Source: Pseudomonas saponiphila (lineage in GTDB: Bacteria; Pseudomonadota; Gammaproteobacteria; Pseudomonadales; Pseudomonadaceae). Taken from it: 64,000 bases of DNA. Every line of letters begins with the position of its first letter. Position 1 is the stretch's first letter. Of this stretch, positions 9,585 to 17,996 are shown piece after piece. The notes beneath the pieces were generated by a model. That model searched no databases. It was not told the DNA's origin and worked only from the letters and a program-made list of their open reading frames with translations. The DNA lies in assembly GCF_900105185.1 (NCBI RefSeq), contig NZ_FNTJ01000001.1:744001-808000 (forward strand), written 5' to 3'. The position numbers and the translations under genes were made by a program.

Positions 9585-9679
9585 GCGCCCCGCAGTCAGT
9601 CACCCCCCTAGGTTTTTTCTGATGTAGAAGAAACCGGCAATGAAGTCGCAAATCATTGTCTTAAAAGCAATTTAAGGGG

Positions 9680-9707
9680 TTGACAGGTAGTTTGAAGATT
9701 GTAAAAT
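9680..9707 (+). promoter_or_regulatory. Sigma-70 promoter of the tRNA cluster
   Basis: Consensus TTGACA (9680-9685), a 16-bp spacer and TAAAAT (9702-9707), followed by a GC-rich discriminator (AGCGCGCC). It is about 80 bp upstream of tRNA-Asn. Confidence 0.75.
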
Positions 9708-9789
9708 AGCGCGCCTCAGAGGCATGAACGTAGCGATACGGGACAGCCGAAGAGGATGAAGTAAAGAGTTGTAACTTGAAATATGTAGT

Positions 9790-9865
9790 TCCGTGATAGC
9801 TCAGTCGGTAGAGCAAATGACTGTTAATCATTGGGTCCCAGGTTCGAGTCCTGGTCACGGAGCCA
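9790..9865 (+). tRNA. tRNA-Asn (anticodon GTT)
   Basis: A 76-nt cloverleaf: acceptor stem TCCGTGA pairs with TCACGGA, anticodon loop CTGTTAATC (GTT), T-loop GGTTCGAGTCC and an encoded CCA. First gene of the cluster. Confidence 0.97.
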
Positions 9866-9874
9866 ATTTCAAAC

Positions 9875-9951
9875 CGGGGTATAGCGCAGTCCGGTAGCGC
9901 GCCTGCTTTGGGAGCAGGATGTCAGGAGTTCGAATCCCCTTACCCCGACCA
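9875..9951 (+). tRNA. tRNA-Pro (anticodon TGG), first copy
   Basis: A 77-nt cloverleaf with acceptor CGGGGTA/TACCCCG, anticodon loop CTTTGGGAG (TGG), T-loop GTTCGAATC and encoded CCA. The same 77 nt occur again at 10126-10202. Confidence 0.97.
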
Positions 9952-9956
9952 TTTTT

Positions 9957-10032
9957 GGGTCGTTAGCTCAGTTGGTAGAGCAGTTGGCTTTTAACCAATT
10001 GGTCGTAGGTTCGAATCCCACACGACCCACCA
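9957..10032 (+). tRNA. tRNA-Lys (anticodon TTT)
   Basis: A 76-nt cloverleaf: acceptor GGGTCGT pairs with ACGACCC, anticodon loop CTTTTAACC (TTT), T-loop GTTCGAATC and encoded CCA. Only 5 bp separate it from tRNA-Pro, so the first three tRNAs are one transcript. Confidence 0.97.
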
Positions 10033-10094
10033 TTTTTGAGACCAGTTCGCTGGAATCGAATCTTAAGATCAGACGCCAAAAGCTCTGTTCGCAG

Positions 10095-10123
10095 AAGGCG
10101 CCTTTTAAAGGTGCCTTTTTTTT
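10095..10123 (+). terminator. Intrinsic terminator between tRNA-Lys and the second tRNA-Pro
   Basis: Stem AAGGCGCC (10095-10102) pairs with GGTGCCTT (10110-10117, one G-U pair) and is followed by eight T. It ends 2 bp before the second tRNA-Pro. Confidence 0.8.
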
Positions 10124-10125
10124 AC

Positions 10126-10202
10126 CGGGGTATAGCGCAGTCCGGTAGCGCGCCTGCTTTGGGAGCAGGATGTCAGGAGTTCGAATCCCCTTACCCCGAC
10201 CA
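10126..10202 (+). tRNA. tRNA-Pro (anticodon TGG), identical second copy
   Basis: Base-for-base the same 77-nt tRNA as at 9875-9951, with encoded CCA. A strong terminator lies immediately upstream and no promoter is visible between them, so expression needs read-through or a promoter that overlaps the 10033-10094 spacer. Confidence 0.95.
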
Positions 10203-10212
10203 TATTCACGAT

Positions 10213-10240
10213 AAAGGGCACCTTCCAAGGTGCCCTTTTT
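10213..10240 (+). terminator. Intrinsic terminator after the tRNA cluster
   Basis: A 12-bp perfect stem (10213-10224 with 10227-10238) and a T-tract. It ends about 60 bp before the stop of the convergent rocS1 gene and could serve both directions. Confidence 0.85.
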
Positions 10241-10298
10241 CGTTTGTCTGCAAAAACGTAATGCCCCGGGGCGGCAGGAGGAAGCTGCGCCCCCTGCC

Positions 10299-13200
10299 TC
10301 ATTCGACGGGCAACTCCTCCCAGACCCTGCGCTGTTCCAGCAGACGCCCCTCCAGGGTCACGATCGCCTGTTTCACCTGCTCTATGCACTCCCTGACCGC
10401 CTCCAGAGACAGCTCAGGACTCAGGCATGCGTCTTCCAGCTGGCGACAGCTCTCGACCAATTGTTCACCCTTGACCACTCGCGCAGCGCCCTTGATGCGG
10501 TGCGCCAGCTCTGCCAGTTCCACGGTCGCCTGTTCCTGGAACAAGGCATCGAGGCTTTGCATGTCCACGCGGTTGTTACTCAGCAACTCACTCAGGATGT
10601 GCTGCAGCATGGTCGGTTCGCTGCCCACCAGGGTATGCAAGGACTCCAGATCGAATACCCGGGAGGAGCGGGGGCTGGCGGACTTCGGACTGGCGAGGCT
10701 TTCGTGTTCGCCCTCATCGGCCTGTCCCATGGCCAGCAGGCGTTCCTCCAGCTCGTCCAGGCTGATGGGCTTGATCAGGCAGTCGTTCATTCCCGCCTGG
10801 ATGCAGCGTTCCACTTCCTCCTGCTGGGCGTCAGCGGTCAGGCCGATGATCATCATCGGCTCTGCGGCGTTGTCCCGTTCATCCTGGCGAATCGCCCGGG
10901 TCATCTCGGCCCCGTTCATGATGGGCATGTGGCAGTCGGTGATGATCACGTCGAAGTCCTGCTCGCGCCAGATGTGCAGGGCCTCCAGACCGTCTTGCGC
11001 CTCGAACACGTCATGGCCGAGGAAGCACAGTTGCTGCTGCAGGACCTGGCGGTTCACCGGATGATCGTCCACCACCAGGATCTGCAATCGGTACATGTGA
11101 CGCTTGTTGACCGCAGGCAGGCGCTCGGCGGCGGCCACGCGCTCCAGCGTCTGCAGGCGTAACTCCACATCCACGCGGGTGCCTTGCCCCACGGCGCTGC
11201 TCATCGACACCTGGCCCCCCATCATTTCGCACAGGGAACGGCAGATCACCAGGCCCAGGCCCGTGCCTTCGATGTTCTGCACGTTGCGCTCCACCTGGGC
11301 GAAAGGCTGGAACAGACGCTGCTGGCTGCAGGGCGAGATGCCGATCCCCGAGTCCTCGACACAGAGCCGCACTCGCAGCGTCGCGTTGTCCAGCAGTTCG
11401 CCGCCGATGCTCACCTTGATAAACCCGGCCTCGGTGAATTTGATGGCGTTGCTCACCAGATTGGACAGGATCTGCTTGAAACGCAGGCCGTCCACCAGTA
11501 CATCGCCGTTGATGCTGGAGTCGATTTCGAGGATCAGGCTCAGGCATTTCTGCCGGGCCAACCCCTCGAACACCCGCGCCACCGACTCCACCAGTTCACG
11601 CAGGTTGGCCCGTTTGGGCGACAGACTCAGGCGCCCCGACTCGATACGGGCGATATCAAGAATGTCGCCGATCAGCTCCAGCAGGCTGTGCGCCGAGCTG
11701 TAGGCAATTTCAATGCTGGAGCGTTCGATCCTGTCGCTGTCGGCGCGTTTGAGCGCCAGTTCCAGAATGCCGATGATCGCGTTCATCGGCGTGCGGATTT
11801 CATGGCTCATGGTGGCCAGGAACGTGGTCTTGGCCCGGCTGGCCTCGTCCGCGAGGTTCTTGGCTTCCTTCAGCTCCTGAACCAGATGGCGATGCTTGGT
11901 GATGTCCAGCCAGCCACAGATCACGCCTTTGGTAATGCCATTGGCATCCTTGAATGGCTGAATCCAGTGCTCGATCCAGACCTCCTTGCCCTGCAGCTTC
12001 ACCGCATAGACCGAGGTGATGGTCTGGCCGTCGTTGATTGCCTGCAGGTAGTTCTGATGCAGATCGGGTTCCGCCGCAAAGTGCTCGGGCGGCAGTTGCT
12101 GCACGGTGCGGTTCAGCACCTCTTCGGCGCGCAGCCCGACGCTCTCCAGGTAACTGCGGTTGCAGGACAGCATGTTGCCGTCCATATCGCGGATATAGAG
12201 CGCAGGCGGCATGTTTTCCGCCAGCGTTTCGATAAAGCGCAATTGGTCGTTGAGGGTTTGCTCGGCCTTGACCCGGCGACGCAAGGAGAAGACCCAGGCC
12301 AGTGACAGCAGGAGCAGCAGCGAGGCTCCGGCGATGATCTCGGCGATCATCAGGGCGTAGTCGCGCCAGGTTTGGCTGCTCATCCCCGGGGGCGAGCGCC
12401 AGTGGCTGGCGATGGCGTTCAGGTCGTCCGCGGGTAGGCTGAGCAGGGCCTTGTCGAGGATGGATTGCAGTTCCGAGTCGCTGCGGCGCAAGGCAAAGTT
12501 GGCGGTGGCCTGGGTGGTATGAATCAGGTCGGCGACGGCCAGGCGGTTCTGAAACAGACGGACAATGTAATAACGCGAGGCCGGTAGGGATACCACCGCA
12601 GCATCGGCGCTGCCTTCATAGACCATGTTCATGGCGTCCAGCGAGGCACCGGCTTCGATCACCCGGGTTCGTGGATACAGCTCGCGCACCTGTTGCAACG
12701 TGACATGGCCGCTCGGTATGGCCAGGCGCTTGCCGACCAGTTCTCCGGCAGGCAGTGCCCTGCCGTTCTTGTCGGTTTGGGTGACGAGGACAAAGGGGCT
12801 GCTCAGAAAGGGCCGGGTGAAGCGCAGATTGTTCTCGCGTTGCGCGCTGGCGGTCATGATGGCCAGGTCCGCTTCCGATTTACGCAGGGCTTCAACCTGT
12901 TCCGGGTAGCTACCGTTGCGGGCGGTCACCTGGAAACGTAGGCCGGTACGTTGGGCAATCAGCTCCAGCAGTTCGGCGGTGACTCCGGAGAAAATGCCGT
13001 TGGCGTCAAAAAAGGCCACAGGTGCCAGGTCATCGTTGATCACCAGGCGGACCACTGGATTGCGGGCGATCCAGCGCGATTCCTCTGGCGTCAGGGCCAC
13101 CTTCTCGTCCGTTGGAATGAAGCCGCTGCCTACCCAGCGGCGACTGAGGCTGATGAGTTTTTCCCGGCCAATGGCTTCGATGCACTGGTCGACGATGCGC

Positions 13201-13949
13201 TGCAGGCGCTGGTTGTCCCCCTTGAGTGCAAAGCCATAGCCACCCTCGGAAAACTCAGCGAAACGTTCGAACTTGAGGTAGCTGTAGTAGGAGCGATTGA
13301 TACGGAAATAGGCGCTGAGCACATCGTCCAGGTACATGTCGGCATGGCCGAAGGCCGCCGCGGCAATGGCTTCGTCAGGGGTGGGGTAGATCATCAGGTG
13401 GGCGAGGGGGAAGCGTGACAGCAGTTCGGCGCTGTGCTCCTGGGGGACGGCTAGCCGCAGCCCGGCCAGGTCGGCGGATGCCGGCCTCAGGTCGTTGTTG
13501 CGGCTGAACAGCGCTAGGCGACCCTCGGCGAAGGGGCGGCTGAACCTGAGGGGATCGGTACTGGCTGGCTCCGAGCTGTAGCTGCCCAGCAGATCGATGT
13601 CGGCGGCCTGCAAGGCCTGCAAGGCGGCGTCCCGGGTGGCAAAGGGTACGACCTTGATGCGTATCCCGAGCATCTGCCCGATCAAGGCACTGACGTCGGC
13701 GGAAATGCCTTCGTAGTAGTTGTCGTTGTAACTGACATTGAACGGTGCCGACTCGGTGGCGACGGCACCGATTTTCAACGCGGACTTGTGGCGCAGCCAA
13801 TGCCAGTCTTCATCCTCCAGGGCCAGATCGTGGTGGTCGAGGTGAACCGTGCTGTGCAGGGTATTGGGCACTGTCGCGGGCTCGGCCGCTGCCGGTTGCA
13901 CAGCGGTGAGCGCCAAGCAGAAAAACAGCCAGATAAATCGTGAATGCAT
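10299..13949 (-). CDS. rocS1: RocS1/SadS-type hybrid sensor histidine kinase
   Basis: A 1216-residue unorthodox sensor kinase with the BvgS architecture. Signal peptide (1-22, ending AAAE); two periplasmic solute-binding-protein-type domains (about 55-272 and 298-517); one membrane helix (about 531-555); PAS domain (about 575-690); HisKA with SHEIRTP, phospho-acceptor His716; HATPase with VSNAIKFTE and GTGLGL; receiver with Asp1005; and a C-terminal HPt with His1150 (LAHRIKGAARV). The length and the neighbouring rocR and rocA1 identify it as RocS1, which in P. aeruginosa controls cup fimbriae, biofilm maturation and type III secretion through RocA1 and RocR. The ATG at 13949 was chosen because it begins the signal peptide. 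The ligand is not evident. Confidence 0.85.
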   Translation of the reverse strand: MHSRFIWLFFCLALTAVQPAAAEPATVPNTLHSTVHLDHHDLALEDEDWHWLRHKSALKIGAVATESAPFNVSYNDNYYEGISADVSALIGQMLGIRIKVVPFATRDAALQALQAADIDLLGSYSSEPASTDPLRFSRPFAEGRLALFSRNNDLRPASADLAGLRLAVPQEHSAELLSRFPLAHLMIYPTPDEAIAAAAFGHADMYLDDVLSAYFRINRSYYSYLKFERFAEFSEGGYGFALKGDNQRLQRIVDQCIEAIGREKLISLSRRWVGSGFIPTDEKVALTPEESRWIARNPVVRLVINDDLAPVAFFDANGIFSGVTAELLELIAQRTGLRFQVTARNGSYPEQVEALRKSEADLAIMTASAQRENNLRFTRPFLSSPFVLVTQTDKNGRALPAGELVGKRLAIPSGHVTLQQVRELYPRTRVIEAGASLDAMNMVYEGSADAAVVSLPASRYYIVRLFQNRLAVADLIHTTQATANFALRRSDSELQSILDKALLSLPADDLNAIASHWRSPPGMSSQTWRDYALMIAEIIAGASLLLLLSLAWVFSLRRRVKAEQTLNDQLRFIETLAENMPPALYIRDMDGNMLSCNRSYLESVGLRAEEVLNRTVQQLPPEHFAAEPDLHQNYLQAINDGQTITSVYAVKLQGKEVWIEHWIQPFKDANGITKGVICGWLDITKHRHLVQELKEAKNLADEASRAKTTFLATMSHEIRTPMNAIIGILELALKRADSDRIERSSIEIAYSSAHSLLELIGDILDIARIESGRLSLSPKRANLRELVESVARVFEGLARQKCLSLILEIDSSINGDVLVDGLRFKQILSNLVSNAIKFTEAGFIKVSIGGELLDNATLRVRLCVEDSGIGISPCSQQRLFQPFAQVERNVQNIEGTGLGLVICRSLCEMMGGQVSMSSAVGQGTRVDVELRLQTLERVAAAERLPAVNKRHMYRLQILVVDDHPVNRQVLQQQLCFLGHDVFEAQDGLEALHIWREQDFDVIITDCHMPIMNGAEMTRAIRQDERDNAAEPMMIIGLTADAQQEEVERCIQAGMNDCLIKPISLDELEERLLAMGQADEGEHESLASPKSASPRSSRVFDLESLHTLVGSEPTMLQHILSELLSNNRVDMQSLDALFQEQATVELAELAHRIKGAARVVKGEQLVESCRQLEDACLSPELSLEAVRECIEQVKQAIVTLEGRLLEQRRVWEELPVE

Positions 13950-14071
13950 GATCGCGTCGAAAGTAGGAGGGCAGGAGGGCTTGAGCCGGGAGTCGTAGCG
14001 CAATGCGCGCCGGGCGGACGGTACATGAAGTGGGGCCATGGGTCGCCACCTTGAACGGCTGTCGTGGGGAG

Positions 14072-15247
14072 CTAGCGGGTGCAATAGGCGATGAAGTGAT
14101 TTTCCGGCATGGGACGCGCGAACAGAAAACCCTGCGCGGTTTCGCACCCCAGCGTCAGCAGGCGTTCCTGCTGCTCGCGGGTTTCTACCCCTTCGATGAT
14201 CAATGACATGCCCAGCGAGCGAGCCAGCGCTACGGTGTAGCTGATGACCGCATTGCTCCTGGGTTGATGCCCCATCTTGCGCACGAAAGCGCCATCGAGC
14301 TTGATCTGGCTGAAGGGCAGTTCACACAGGCGATCCAGGCTGGCGTAGCCGGCGCCGAAATCGTCCATGGCCAGGCCGCAACCCATCACTCGCAGGCGCA
14401 CCAGGTTTTCCAGGCTGATGGCGGGAGCGCTGATCAGGCTGGTTTCGGTGATCTCGAAAGTGATGCTGGCGCTCGGCACCTGAAACAGCGTGAGCAACGA
14501 GGCAATGGATTCGGTCAGGGTCTGGGACACCAGTTGCGATGGGTGCAGGTTGAAGGAAAACCCCAGGGCGGTGCCTTTCTCCGCCAGTTTGCGGCGCAGG
14601 GCCAGGCCCTGATCGAATAACTGCCAGAACAGGCGGTCCAGCAGGTGGTGGTGTTCCATGAGGCACAGAAAGTGCGAGGGCGGCAGGACGCCCAGTTGGG
14701 GGTGATTCCAGCGAGCCAGTACTTCCACCCCCAGCAGCGACGCGTCTTCGAGGGCGACCTTGGGTTGGTAATAAGGTTCGAACTCGCCGTTGTCCAGGCC
14801 TCGAAGGACATCCTTCAGGGCCGGTAGCCTGGATTGTTCCGGGGCCTCGCTCAGTCCGGGGCGCTGGGCCTGGTGGCGTTTCAGTAGCGTGGTCAACCGC
14901 TCCAGATCGAAGGGCTTGCCCAGGTCACCGAGGAAGTTGAAACCCAGGCGCTTGATCATGGACACGGTGGTGTGGCGCAAGATCGAATCGATCTGGCTGC
15001 AGAGGATGACCGAGTGCAACTTGCCGCTTTGGCTGGCTTTACGCAGGAAGGCCAGACCATCCATGCCGGACATCTTCAAGTCGCAGATGGCGATGTCCAT
15101 TTTCTCGCTGTTCTCCAGCAGCGCCAGGGCCTCGCTGCCGCTGGCGGCCTGATGCACCGGCCCGGACATCACTTTTTTCAAGGCCGTCACGGTGACCAGG
15201 CGTTGCAGCGGTTCATCTTCCAGAACCAGAACATTCAAATGTTGCAT
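14072..15247 (-). CDS. rocR: RocR/SadR-type response regulator with EAL phosphodiesterase domain
   Basis: A 391-residue protein with an N-terminal receiver (Asp56 in AICDLKMSGMDG) and a C-terminal EAL domain that degrades cyclic di-GMP. The signature is written EVL (E175), and the other catalytic residues known for P. aeruginosa RocR are all at the same numbers: Asn233, Glu265, Glu268, Asp295, Asp296, Lys316 and Glu352. The enzyme is therefore expected to be active and controlled by RocS1 phosphorylation. In P. aeruginosa RocR opposes RocA1. It lies 122 bp upstream of rocS1 in the same direction and is divergent from rocA1. Confidence 0.9.
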   Translation of the reverse strand: MQHLNVLVLEDEPLQRLVTVTALKKVMSGPVHQAASGSEALALLENSEKMDIAICDLKMSGMDGLAFLRKASQSGKLHSVILCSQIDSILRHTTVSMIKRLGFNFLGDLGKPFDLERLTTLLKRHQAQRPGLSEAPEQSRLPALKDVLRGLDNGEFEPYYQPKVALEDASLLGVEVLARWNHPQLGVLPPSHFLCLMEHHHLLDRLFWQLFDQGLALRRKLAEKGTALGFSFNLHPSQLVSQTLTESIASLLTLFQVPSASITFEITETSLISAPAISLENLVRLRVMGCGLAMDDFGAGYASLDRLCELPFSQIKLDGAFVRKMGHQPRSNAVISYTVALARSLGMSLIIEGVETREQQERLLTLGCETAQGFLFARPMPENHFIAYCTR

Positions 15248-15576
15248 TTCCGGCTCGCTTCATTATTTGTCGGCCATCTTGCTTAACAATCTGGATCGGG
15301 AGCCATAAGGCAAATCCCCATGTATGGTGGGAAATTTCCTAGTGAAAAATCAGACTGTCTGATTCCTTTGGGGGAAGTGATTAACCTCTTGTATCGTTGC
15401 TTATTTGCCAGGAATCTGAAATTTCCCGGGAATCAACAGGGCATCGCGCAAGCAATGCCTCCGTGGCAACAGTGTTTATGCAGATACGAAAGTTGCATCT
15501 GATCGAGGTGCGATTGCGTTTATCTTCCGAGCGACAAGGCCTGCCCTCAGGCAGGTTTCTAAGGTGAAGTGACAAC
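15248..15576. promoter_or_regulatory. Divergent promoter region between rocR and rocA1
   Basis: A 329-bp AT-richer gap that must carry both promoters. It holds two related sites: the palindrome GGAAATTTCC at 15330-15339 and GAAATTTCCCGGGAA at 15418-15431. No clear sigma-70 boxes were assigned. The two sites could bind the LuxR-type regulator RocA1. Confidence 0.4.
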
Positions 15577-16206
15577 ATGCACAGCGTATTGATAGTTGAC
15601 GATCATCCTGTTGTCCGGCTCGCCGTTAAGGTCTTGCTGGAAAAAAACAACATGCGGGTTGTGGCCGAAACAGACAATGGACTGGATGCACTGGAACTGG
15701 TTCGTGAACATGAACCGGCGGTGGTGATCCTCGATATTGGCATTCCCAAACTGGACGGCCTCAAGGTGCTGTCACGGATCAAGGCCCTGGGCATGTCCAC
15801 CGAAGTGCTGGTGTTGACCTCGCAGTCTGTCGAGAGTTTCTGCAGGCGCTGCATTCAGTTGGGCGCGCGTGGATTCGTCAACAAGGAGGAGGACCTGAGC
15901 AATCTGGTGGTGGCCATCAATGCAGTGTTGGCCGGCTATACCTTCTACCCGTCCCTGGCACAGGATGTATCCATTCCCACCGCGCAACAGCAGTCCGAGA
16001 GTGAACAGATAGGTTTGTTGACCGACCGGGAAATGATCGTGCTGCAGTATCTGGCCCAGGGTTATTCGAACAAGGCTATTGGTGAAAAACTGTTCTTGAG
16101 CAACAAGACCGTCAGTACTTATAAAACCCGTTTATTGCAGAAACTGGGCTTGGGTTCTCAAGTAAGTCTGGCGGAGTTTGCCAAGCGCAATGCGTTGATT
16201 CCCTGA
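15577..16206 (+). CDS. rocA1: RocA1/SadA-type LuxR-family response regulator
   Basis: A 209-residue NarL/FixJ-type regulator: receiver with VDDH (Asp8, Asp9) and phospho-acceptor Asp53 (VVILDIGIPKLDG), then a LuxR helix-turn-helix (LTDREMIVLQYLAQGYSNKAIGEKLFLSNKTVSTY, about 146-180). Length and domain order match RocA1, the DNA-binding output of the roc1 system, which in P. aeruginosa activates cupC fimbrial genes. It is transcribed away from rocR-rocS1. No cup genes are present in this window, so its targets lie elsewhere. Confidence 0.87.
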   Translation: MHSVLIVDDHPVVRLAVKVLLEKNNMRVVAETDNGLDALELVREHEPAVVILDIGIPKLDGLKVLSRIKALGMSTEVLVLTSQSVESFCRRCIQLGARGFVNKEEDLSNLVVAINAVLAGYTFYPSLAQDVSIPTAQQQSESEQIGLLTDREMIVLQYLAQGYSNKAIGEKLFLSNKTVSTYKTRLLQKLGLGSQVSLAEFAKRNALIP

Positions 16207-16221
16207 ATTGAATCTGGCCGG

Positions 16222-16498
16222 CTAGTTGTAATTCTTGTACTCGATTGTCTGAGTCTCGATCTTTGAAGATGGGCGACACACTATCGCGCTCTTTGTACAT
16301 GGCTCAGATCTGCCGGAACCGCTCTGCGGGTGTTTTACCGTAAGTGCTACCGAACTTCGTGGCCCACCTTGCATGGGCCACTGATACTTCTTGGCGTTTG
16401 AGAGGGTTCTTGTTGCCGTTGCAAGTGCCGTCACGCCCTGCCAGGTCCGGCAGTGAAGCCTGAAGGCGCGACGGTTTTTTCCTGCGTGCATTGCACAT
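16222..16498 (-). pseudogene. Possible decayed coding remnant between rocA1 and the creatinase gene
   Basis: This 340-bp gap has no intact gene. One minus-strand frame reads like a real basic protein (KRQEVSVAHARWATKFGSTY, then GKTPAERFRQI), meets a TGA at 16304-16306 and continues naturally in the same frame (AMYKERDSVSPIFKDRDSD). A Cys-to-stop change would explain this. The frame then runs into the antisense of rocA1, so the 3' part is lost. The family was not recognised. It may also be chance. Confidence 0.25.
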
Positions 16499-16545
16499 CG
16501 GGCCAATGGTGGTGATCCGGGCTGTGCCGATCCAGGGGGGCTGGT

Positions 16546-17757
16546 TCAGCCGCCGATAATATTGTGCTGTGGTCCAAAGGGCAGAGCGGTGATGTTTTCC
16601 GCGCCCTGGGCATTGACGATCAGGATGTCGTGCTCCCGATAGCCGCCTGCACCAGGCAGGCCCTGAGGCAGCCGGATCATCGGCTCCATGGACACCACCA
16701 TGTCCGGCTCCAGCACCGTGTCCACGTCCTCGCGAAACTCCAGGCCGGTCTCCCGGCCGTAGTAGTGGTTGAGGATGCCGAACGAGTGGCCGTAGCCGAA
16801 GGTGCGGTATTGCAGAAGGTCATGTTCCAGGTAGATCTGGTTCAACTGCCGGGCAATCTCGCTGCAGCGGGCGCCGGGCCTGATCAGTTGCAACCCGGCC
16901 TGGTGCACCTTGACGTTGATTTCCCAGAGCTGCAGGTGGGCATCGGGACAGTGGCCGAGGAACAGCGTGCGCTCCAGCGCGGTGTAGTAGCCGGCGATCA
17001 TCGGGAAGCAATTGAGGCTGAGGATTTCCCCCGGACTGACCCGGCGCGACGTCACCGGGTTATGGGCGCCGTCGGTGTTGATTGCGGATTGAAACCAGGT
17101 CCAGGTGTCCATCAATTCGGCGTGGGGAAAGGTGCGGGCGATTTCCCGCACCATGGCTTGGGTGGCGTGCAGCGCGACTTCGTACTCCTGCACCTGATCG
17201 TGCAGCGCCTCGATCGCGGCGGCGCCGCCTATGTCGGCAATGCGCGCGCCCTGGCGGATCAGCGCCTGTTCCTCGGTGGACTTGAGCATGCGCAGGTTCA
17301 TGCACGGACCGGCGATGTCCAACAACTGCGCCTGTGGATAAAGTTCGGCCAGGGCCCGGTAATGGGGCAGGCTCAACTGATCGAACTCCAGTCCCAAACG
17401 CGAAGCTCGGGGCAGGGCCTGTTTGACCGCGACGAGGAAGTTGCCCTGTTGCCAGTCGGTGTAGATCACTTGAGCGTCACAGATCGCCCGTCGACCCGGT
17501 TGGCCGCCGTCGATGTTGGCGCTGATCAGCACCGTGCGTTCCTGGGTCACCGCCAGTGCGTACTGACGGCCAAAGGAGCAGTACAGGTAGTCGGCGTAGT
17601 AGTTGATGTTGTGGTACGAGGTGAACAGCGCGGCGTCCAGTCCCTCCCTGGCCATGTGAGTGCGCAGGGCACTCAGGCGCCGGGCGTATTCCGCGGCAGA
17701 GAAGGTGGAAGGGGCTTTTTCGCCATTGCGCAACTCAAGCGTCTGGGGCATCTGCAT
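16546..17757 (-). CDS. Creatinase (creatine amidinohydrolase)
   Basis: A 403-residue protein of the M24 'pita-bread' fold, the exact length of P. putida creatinase, which it resembles strongly along its length (FTSYHNINYYADYLYCSFGR, MDTWTWFQSAINTDGAHNP, RTFGYGHSFG, SMEPMIRLPQGLPGAGGYRE). His232, the catalytic base of creatinase, is present in TDGAHNPV. The enzyme hydrolyses creatine to sarcosine and urea in the cytoplasm without a metal ion. The genes for sarcosine use are not in the window. It stands alone between the roc locus and ndh, a place where P. aeruginosa has no such gene, which suggests an accessory insertion. Confidence 0.92.
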   Translation of the reverse strand: MQMPQTLELRNGEKAPSTFSAAEYARRLSALRTHMAREGLDAALFTSYHNINYYADYLYCSFGRQYALAVTQERTVLISANIDGGQPGRRAICDAQVIYTDWQQGNFLVAVKQALPRASRLGLEFDQLSLPHYRALAELYPQAQLLDIAGPCMNLRMLKSTEEQALIRQGARIADIGGAAAIEALHDQVQEYEVALHATQAMVREIARTFPHAELMDTWTWFQSAINTDGAHNPVTSRRVSPGEILSLNCFPMIAGYYTALERTLFLGHCPDAHLQLWEINVKVHQAGLQLIRPGARCSEIARQLNQIYLEHDLLQYRTFGYGHSFGILNHYYGRETGLEFREDVDTVLEPDMVVSMEPMIRLPQGLPGAGGYREHDILIVNAQGAENITALPFGPQHNIIGG

Positions 17758-17996
17758 GGCATGGGTCCTTGTCTGCTATGAAGGATGCGTAGCGCCACAC
17801 TCGGGTGGGCCGGGACACTGCATTGCAGCAGATCGCCCAGTGGCAAGCATGTGCAGGACCGACCCCGGGTTGACTGCAAGCGCTGTTTTGCCCGAGCGCC
17901 CCTCTGGGGGCCAGGGCGCTGGCGAGCCGGGCGAGCAGCATCGAAGGCTGGCACCCCGCTACATTGCGCAGCGGGGGCACATGGACAGTCAGGGAC

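Noticed and set aside
9790..10298. Prophage or integrative element attachment at the tRNA cluster
   Set aside because: No integrase gene or att-type partial tRNA repeat was found nearby; the only repeat is a full-length tRNA-Pro copy.
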